A stretch of 64,000 bases of DNA from Corinectria fuckeliana. Lineage: Eukaryota; Ascomycota; Sordariomycetes; Hypocreales; Nectriaceae. Shown piece by piece: positions 57,932 to 64,000 of this stretch. A program made the position numbers and the translations under genes. The stretch is taken from positions 1-64,000 of the forward strand of contig WPDH01000190.1 in assembly GCA_019137255.1 (NCBI GenBank), given 5' to 3'. Each line of letters begins with the position of its first letter. Position 1 is the first letter of the stretch. The notes under the pieces were generated by a model. That model was not told the DNA's origin, searched no databases, and was given only the letters and a program-made list of their open reading frames with translations.

Positions 57932-59334
57932 ATGTGGCGCATGCTCGGCCTCGGTTCATCCACCGACTCAGCTACTGCTAAGCCACCTCCATCTCGAGGC
58001 CTCCCCGCTTCCTGGTACAGGTCTGCGGAACTGTTCCAGCTAGAGAGACGTGCCATCTTCTCTCGGAAATGGATCCTCGTTACCCACTCATTGAGGTTCA
58101 ACAAGCCCGGCGACTTTCTCTCCTTCACGTATGCTGACTTTCCATTCTTCCTCGTCCGCGACCGGGACGGGTCCGTCAATGGCTTCCACAACGCGTGCCG
58201 CCACCGCGCATATCCCATCGTGGAGTGTCCCTCTGGCGAAGCCAAGATCTTGAGCTGCAAGTACCACGGCTGGTCTTACGGGTTTAAAGGCAACCTGGCC
58301 AAGGCGCCCAGATTCGACACCGTCGAGGGGTTCGACAAAAGCCAGCATGGCTTGCTGCCAGTTAATGTGCACATGGACAAGGCCGGCTTCGTTTGGGTCA
58401 ACTTGCAAGCCGGAGAGCCGGATGTGAAGTGGGATGACGAGTTTGGGGGCATGGAGGACAAACCGCGGATGAAACAGTTCGACTTCTCTGGGGGCTACTC
58501 CTTCGACCACGTCTGGGAGATGGACCTCGATGCGAACTGGAAGTCGGTGATGGAGAACTACAACGAATGCTATCACTGCCCAACGTCACACCCACTCATT
58601 GCGGGGGTATCAGACTTGACCAAGTATCGAGTCGAGCCAAGCGGGGGGTGTCTGGAGCACGAGATTATTAATAAGAAGTCGCAAGACGAAGAAGACGAGT
58701 TCCGTCGTTCCATCACGTTTGCTTTTCCTTGCACTTCAGTCACAGTTACGTAAGTCTACAGTTCCCAGAATCACTTGGATACTTGAAGGTACTAACAGCA
58801 GCCATCGCAGTAAGAACTTCTTCTACATTCAACGCATGATTCCCATGAATGCAACGAAGACGAAGATTGAAAATGAAGTTTATCGGCACAACATCGCGAC
58901 AGACGAGGAGTTCGCTGCGATCAATGCGTTTTACAAGCAGGTCTTGGAAGAAGACAAACACCTGTGCAACGAGGCGCAGCGGAACATCAACGCGGGTGTG
59001 TTTGTGAATGGCGAGCTGCATCCTGAGAAGGAAAAGGTCAGTTCAATGAAGCCCATTATCCGCTCTTTGTTTCAGGGAACTCATCAACTCTATCGATGGA
59101 TTTACGCATGCTGACTCGCAAAACACCCAGGGCCCAATTCACTTCCAGAACACCGTCAGGGAAGAGGTCATGAACCATCGGAAGAAGGAAATGCAGCAGG
59201 GCGGGCAAGAGATCTGGCCCGCTACGCCCAAGATAGTGGGGGAGATGAAGACGGGGAAGCTGAGCGAGGAGGAGATGTTTTGCTCGGAACTGGAAGCCTC
59301 GAGCTGTCGGGCTAGGGAGGAACTGGCCTGGTAA
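57932..59334 (+). CDS. Rieske non-heme iron oxygenase (large subunit type)
   Basis: Three exons (57932-58749, 58811-59036, 59131-59334) give 415 residues. The Rieske cluster ligands are CRH (Cys89, His91) and CKYH (Cys109, His112) in the standard CxH...CxxH pattern. The mononuclear iron site is NECYHCPTSHP (His215, His220). This is the alpha-subunit type of ring-hydroxylating or N-demethylating oxygenase; fungal members resemble choline monooxygenase and carnitine-type enzymes. It is probably cytosolic. Introns 58750-58810 and 59037-59130 are standard GT-AG with CTAAC and CTGAC branch sites. No reductase partner is in the window. It is convergent with the C2H2 regulator. Confidence 0.92.
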
Positions 59335-59711
59335 GCGGGCTTTGGGTAGGAGGAAGAGAACCGGAGGAAAATTGTACGAATGGGACATCGAAAGTGTAGT
59401 GATTTGTAATGCTTCAACGGATGTACAATGGTTTTAAGCTCCGCATGACTCTCACACAGTAATCACTATGTTGTTCTTGATTCTTTCCATGGTACCTAAA
59501 GACAAGAAGATGTCAGTATTCGGTGAGCGATCGTTACTTGTCTACGCATAGTGGCTGTAAGTCCAATTTCGGCAGAAGCAGTTTTGAGAAGTGACTACTC
59601 CGGCTAAATCTATCATATCAGGCTTTCCGGAAGGGCAAATATGTGATTTCAAAGTTCATAAATAGTTCATAATTGCTCTAACTCATTGAAACAGCGAAAC
59701 CACCACTCCGT
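59335..59711. other. Convergent intergenic region
   Basis: This 377-bp stretch holds the 3' flanks of the Rieske and regulator genes. Nothing else was seen. Confidence 0.4.
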
Positions 59712-62700
59712 TTAATCCTCAAACTGATCGTACTGGTTGATCAAGCGCTGCGGTACCAAACCTCTCAACACAACCACACCCGAGTGCACGATACCCCATC
59801 GCACTTTGGTCAACGCATCAGCCATCAGCCAGACAAGTCCATTTGTCCGCCGCCGCTCCCAAGCCAGCACCGATTCGTTGCGGTGCAGCCCTCCCGACAT
59901 GCTAGCCAGCAGTGACTTCATCTCAGCCTGGGGGTCCCAGACCATCTCGTCGTCCTCATGGGCACCGTCGTCCTCGTCGTCCCTGCGGCCGCGACTTGGA
60001 CGGGCGTGGTGGTAAGCCCAGCAGGTCAGCGTGACCAAGTAGAGACACCAGGGGACATGGAACAGGTTCATGGCCTCTGAGTCAATCAGGATTCTCATGG
60101 TGTCGCGTAGCATCCGCGCCGCATGCCATGCTGCAGTTGGTGCAGATTGGTTCGCCTGGGGACCTTGATGGTCGCCTGATAGGGTGGAAGCAGAGTCCCT
60201 CGGTCCTGAGTTTGATCCTGAGTCCCGACTTGAGGCTCCTGAAGCAGAGGCAGCCGCCCATCTCTTCACTACCTGAGCTGAACGCAGGTAGTCCCTTTGC
60301 TGCACAGGTCGGCCAAGGATATGACGAGCTCCGGCGTAGATCTGGACGTCTAGAAAGTCTAGATTCAGAAGTACTTGCGCGGAGTGGTACACAGCGTTAT
60401 AGGCGGCAGCGAACGCTACAAACTCGCTGCGTTGCGCTTCTTCTTCCATAAACTCCTCACGCCCAGACTGCTGTCCTGGCTGCCCCCTCTGGAATCTCGC
60501 AGTTACGGCTGTACAATATCCATCAAAGTCGGCCTTCCAGAGGTCGTAGGCTGTGCTGACGAGTTTGCGCCAAGAAACCTCACCGCTGCCTTCGGACACG
60601 ACGCCAAGGGACGTCTGATCGCGTCGCTGCATGTCCCACGCGATAGACATGAGCCCATGGAGAATCAAGATTCGCGATAGGCCGCTGAGACCAGTGGGCC
60701 GGGGGATGTTCGAGGTCAAATAAGACTTAAGAGTGGGAAGATACAGTGTTCTGTGGTCTGCCGACAGTGTAGACCGCCAGGCAGATACCCAAGACGTGGG
60801 ATCCCGGGCTTCCCATATGCTTTGGCTGCAGGGAAGTTCTAGGCGTAGTTCAAACGAGGACATGCAGAGGCTCTGGCAGAAGAGCACTGCATGTTGCGTG
60901 TCCCACATGAAGCAGAGCAGGGCGAGTCTGTAGGACCTTTGTTAGCAGTTGGCACTACTACATGTCAATGGCTTCTCCGGGCTTACCTTTTTTTCTGCTC
61001 AGCTTCAGCCCAACGTCGCCAAGTACGTTCGAGAGCCTCCATATTGCCTTCCCCAGAGCCCAGAGGCGGACCCGCAGGTCTAATTGACTGGCAATCCGAT
61101 CGCCGAATGAGATTAATCAGGAGCCCGTGGAACAGATGGCTCATGTCGTGCTGCTTCTGTCCAGCTCTTGACTTGCCGAAGCATTCGACTAGCAGGATGC
61201 ACTGCAACGTCCAAAGCTCTGGCCGCGGGGAGAAACCGGTGTGAGCGAAGATGCTTGGGCGAATGACATCGTGGATGCACACGGCGAGTTGGTGAGCGTC
61301 CTTTCCGGAATACGTTGCCCCAAGAAGTAGGACGGATAGGAGAAGAAGCGGCTCGTCTTCATGGACGTTGAAGGTGGCCAGGTGAATCAGCGGGTAAGCT
61401 GTGTTGAAGCGAGTAAAGTATAATTCGAGGTACGATTGAAGAGATGCAACCGAGAGGAGCGGATGGTCCCAGATAGAATGCCGTTGATCCGGAAGAGAGG
61501 GATTTGCCAAGTCAATTATCTTGAGCAAGCGCTCCCGGATGATTTCAGTGAGTATTGGTAGTGGAAGAGGTTTCCGCAGCGTGGAAAGCGGCCGTTCTGC
61601 TTCGAGGGGGATAGAATGGGCTCCTGGAACTCGGGTCTTCTGGGTGCTGGCAGATCCATCAGCCAGTCGTCTTCTAGCTCCCCGGTCGGGGTAGATCTCT
61701 GTCGAGCCAGGCCGGGCTGAATGGCCTGTCATTCTTTGCGTCTGCGAGTGGCTGTTCATATCCATAAACTGTTGCTCCTGGTTCCTCTGTTCGTGCTGGT
61801 CCGCATCCGTGGCGTCCGACCAAGCCTGAGCAGCACCCACTGATTCCGGGGTAATGGCCAGGCCGGCTTGTGTCATATTTAGTCCTTGGATGTCTTGCGC
61901 GCAAAAGCCCGGAGATTGGGCGAGTTCAGCTCCGCCGAATGCAGCCGGAGATCTTTCCACGTTGAATAGCCAGTTGTAGTCCAGAGCAGTCGTATATGGC
62001 ATGTTAAACGAGCTGGCGGTATCGGGCTGGAAGATCCGGTCGTACTGGACGTTTTCGGTCCCGCCGAAGGGATCGTCCAGTATCCTAGACTGGAGCAGGT
62101 CTGTCCAGGATTGGGTGTAGACCAGGCCGGGGTCCTGCTGCCGGGCGGGAGGGACAATCTCCGAGAAGGGGAGAGCGTTGACAGGATTCACAGGCTGCTC
62201 AGGGGCAATGTTGGCGTGCCCAGCGTGGATGTCAAGAATGAGGGGTGTCTCGGTTTCGGAGCCTCCGTCAATGTTGGATGCCGTATTTGATCCAAAGGAA
62301 GAGTCAACATAGTTAAGCTCTGCAGGCTCAGGGTCTGGCGATGGCTCCTGTTGAGCCTGGGACTGGAGGCGCTCGGTCGAGAATCTCCTCTGGCTGGAAG
62401 AGTATGTACACGGGCGTTTCTCTACAACAGACCCGTCTGGCGCTTTCCAGGATCGTTTCCTGGTGTCGAGAATGCCGCAGCCTGGACCGCCTGCTTCGAG
62501 ATCCTTTTGACGGTGTCGGTCCATATGCCTTTCTGTCAAGGGAAAGTCAGCATGGGCCCTCTGATGCTATGGGATGCCGGGATTGCTCCACGGCCTGCAG
62601 CACAACGTACTCAAAAGGTCAGGCCGCTTGAAGTGGGCGCGGCAGAGAGAGCAGGTCAACCCTTCCGAAGTGTGATTCAGGGCATGGCGGTGCAGATGTT

Positions 62701-62845
62701 CAGCGCGAGTGAAGCGTTTGGTGCAGCCCTGATGGGTGCAGGCAAACGTCTTCTCACCGACAGTCGACATGCTAGGGTCTTGGTCTTGAGCATCAGCCAG
62801 CTCAGCGTTGTCTGGCCCGTCCGCGGATCTCCAGGAGTCTTCCAT
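59712..62845 (-). CDS. C2H2 zinc-finger transcription factor with fungal_trans domain
   Basis: Three exons (62845-62611, 62532-60987, 60927-59712) give 998 residues. Two N-terminal C2H2 fingers are present: C36-C41...H54-H58 in FACTHQGCTKRFTRAEHLHR, and C65-C68...H81-H85, which spans intron 1 (78 nt). A Gln/Pro-rich middle is followed by a fungal_trans-type region with LYFTRFNTAYPLIHLATF and LQCILLVECFGKSRAG. This C2H2 plus fungal_trans layout recurs near catabolic and secondary-metabolism genes. An in-frame GTG lies three codons upstream; I chose the ATG at 62845. It may control the adjacent Rieske gene, but that is inferred only from position. Confidence 0.9.
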
Positions 62846-63925
62846 TCCATCCACTTCTGTTCAAAAGTGTCTGAACCCTTCCCCGGTTTTTGAAAAAAAG
62901 TACCTAGGCTTTGGTGGTAGGGTGTGAAAATGGGGGTAAGAGACGACGATGCGTAGTGCGGTCGAGGGTGGAGAGGAAGGGTGGCGGGCTATTTTCACTT
63001 CTGGCGTTCGCGATGCTCGGCGATGGACTGGGTATCAGGAAAAGAGAAGTGGGGTGACGGATAATGACGAGCGATAAGGTTACATTATGGCCTATATGTT
63101 GTACTACTAAGTTGATGTGTACCGTAACAGCTCGATCATACCTCCAAGACACCAGAACGTCTTCAGAACTCAGACCAGCTGAGAAACAATGGATTAGCCT
63201 GGTTTAACCCAGCTTCAGCTTGTCAGTTGAAAGCCAGATATCTCAATGTTCGCAGCTTTCTAAGCAAGCGTACCCTCAAGAACCAGCGGGCGATAAGAAT
63301 GCTTGTACTCACTCGCACAAACCATTCATTTCCATCCACCCTTATCTGCTCCCCATTCTCGCTCCACCGTCTCCCCCACTTCTGTACCCTCTAGATAAGC
63401 CATCGTGCACCAAGAGTGGGATTGCTCTACACTAGACCGTATCGAGGGGCGTGGCACTTGAGTCTTGTAAGTGGGGAAGTCTTCAGCGAGGACCATGAAT
63501 CATGCTGCCGGCCTACTCCGTGACAAGACTTCTTATCTACGGCGGGCTCTGGGGAAAGTTGGAGAGATAGATGTCACACAGGCGGAAGAAGTTGTCAAGA
63601 GACGGATCGCAGAACATCGATTCGGGAGTTGTAGTCGGTTCTAAACTTGCTCCGCAGTACTCCGTACGACTTTGGACGTTGCACTTCTTCCACCTCCACT
63701 CCTGACTCTATCCCGGAAGGTCGTCACGCATTCTTTTTTAGCCGAATTACTAGAAGGTATTTTGCAATAAATCGTTCAACATCCCAGAGGTCATAATCCA
63801 CAGCGAGATCTGTGCTGTAGTTGAAAAGATACCTTACTTGACAGCCACATATCGACCCTTCGCAATTGCAAGGGCCTTGTTCGTTGACGTTGACGACTTT
63901 TGGAGGCTATTTCAGTCAAGCCACA
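62846..63925. other. Promoter region of the C2H2 regulator and intergenic DNA
   Basis: About 1.1 kb with no gene I can support. Pyrimidine-rich patches occur near 62930-63010. Confidence 0.4.
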
Positions 63926-64000
63926 ATGGCAGACTCAAGATATTTCTTCGTCCAGGAAAAGATCCAACGAGATGCAGCAAGCAAGTTAAACGTATGATGC
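63926..64000 (+). CDS. Possible first exon of a gene running off the window
   Basis: An ATG at 63926 opens a frame MADSRYFFVQEKIQRDAASK that ends after about 22 codons at a donor-like GTATGA. The peptide looks like a real N-terminus without a signal peptide, but it is too short to classify. It is preceded by sequence of promoter-like composition. Confidence 0.35.

Noticed and set aside
25862..62845. Polyketide or non-ribosomal peptide biosynthetic cluster
   Set aside because: No synthase, acyl-carrier, adenylation or terpene cyclase motifs are present; the enzymes look catabolic.
1..64000. CRISPR arrays, rRNA or complete tRNA genes
   Set aside because: No array-like repeats, no rRNA core sequences and no convincing full tRNA fold were seen on reading both strands.

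Overview
The window is nuclear DNA of a filamentous ascomycete (Pezizomycotina). The genes are intron-rich, with introns of about 41-126 nt carrying fungal branch sites (CTAAC/CTGAC). Two Zn2Cys6 regulators, a CE16 esterase, a GH43 enzyme and MFS and Rieske proteins are typical of that group. Two large blocks (about 1-2300 and 8927-23337) are extremely TA-rich, with the C-to-T and G-to-A decay left by repeat-induced point mutation (RIP). The sequence alone does not give genus or class.

Region by region. 1-2300 is RIP-degraded repeat. 2595-5991 is a well preserved LINE-type endonuclease/reverse-transcriptase gene that appears to carry two spliceosomal introns. 6400-7250 is a relic gene with micro-exons. 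7763-8528 is a short Mutator-like element with 89-bp terminal inverted repeats and a 10-bp target duplication. It lies just upstream of a gene with an LPPELRxxIY (2EXR/F-box-like) motif. That gene is itself split by a 14.4-kb three-level nest of LTR elements: a Ty1/copia element on the minus strand, holding a Ty3/gypsy chromovirus on the plus strand, holding a 625-bp non-autonomous LTR element. All three have matching LTR pairs and 5-bp target duplications.

From 24.6 kb the DNA is ordinary and gene-bearing. It holds a secreted alanine-rich protein, a relic FAD monooxygenase, a glycosyltransferase-like protein, a Zn2Cys6 regulator, a class C beta-lactamase-type hydrolase with an unclear 5' end, a CE16 acetylesterase and a dynamin relic.

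39.2-51.6 kb looks like a compact catabolic cluster. A Zn2Cys6 regulator is followed by three divergent gene pairs: 2-oxoadipate dioxygenase/decarboxylase-like with class II aldolase, Asp/Glu racemase-like with D-2-hydroxyacid dehydrogenase, and MFS transporter with FAD amine oxidase-like. The set suggests import and breakdown of an amino or hydroxy acid. A pipecolate/2-aminoadipate route is one possibility, and it is inferred only from gene content. The dioxygenase copy has a 2-nt frameshift in an AT run. After the cluster come a secreted GH43 with a CBM35-like tail, a relic STAND-type gene, and a convergent pair of a Rieske oxygenase and a C2H2 regulator. A possible gene start sits at the right edge.
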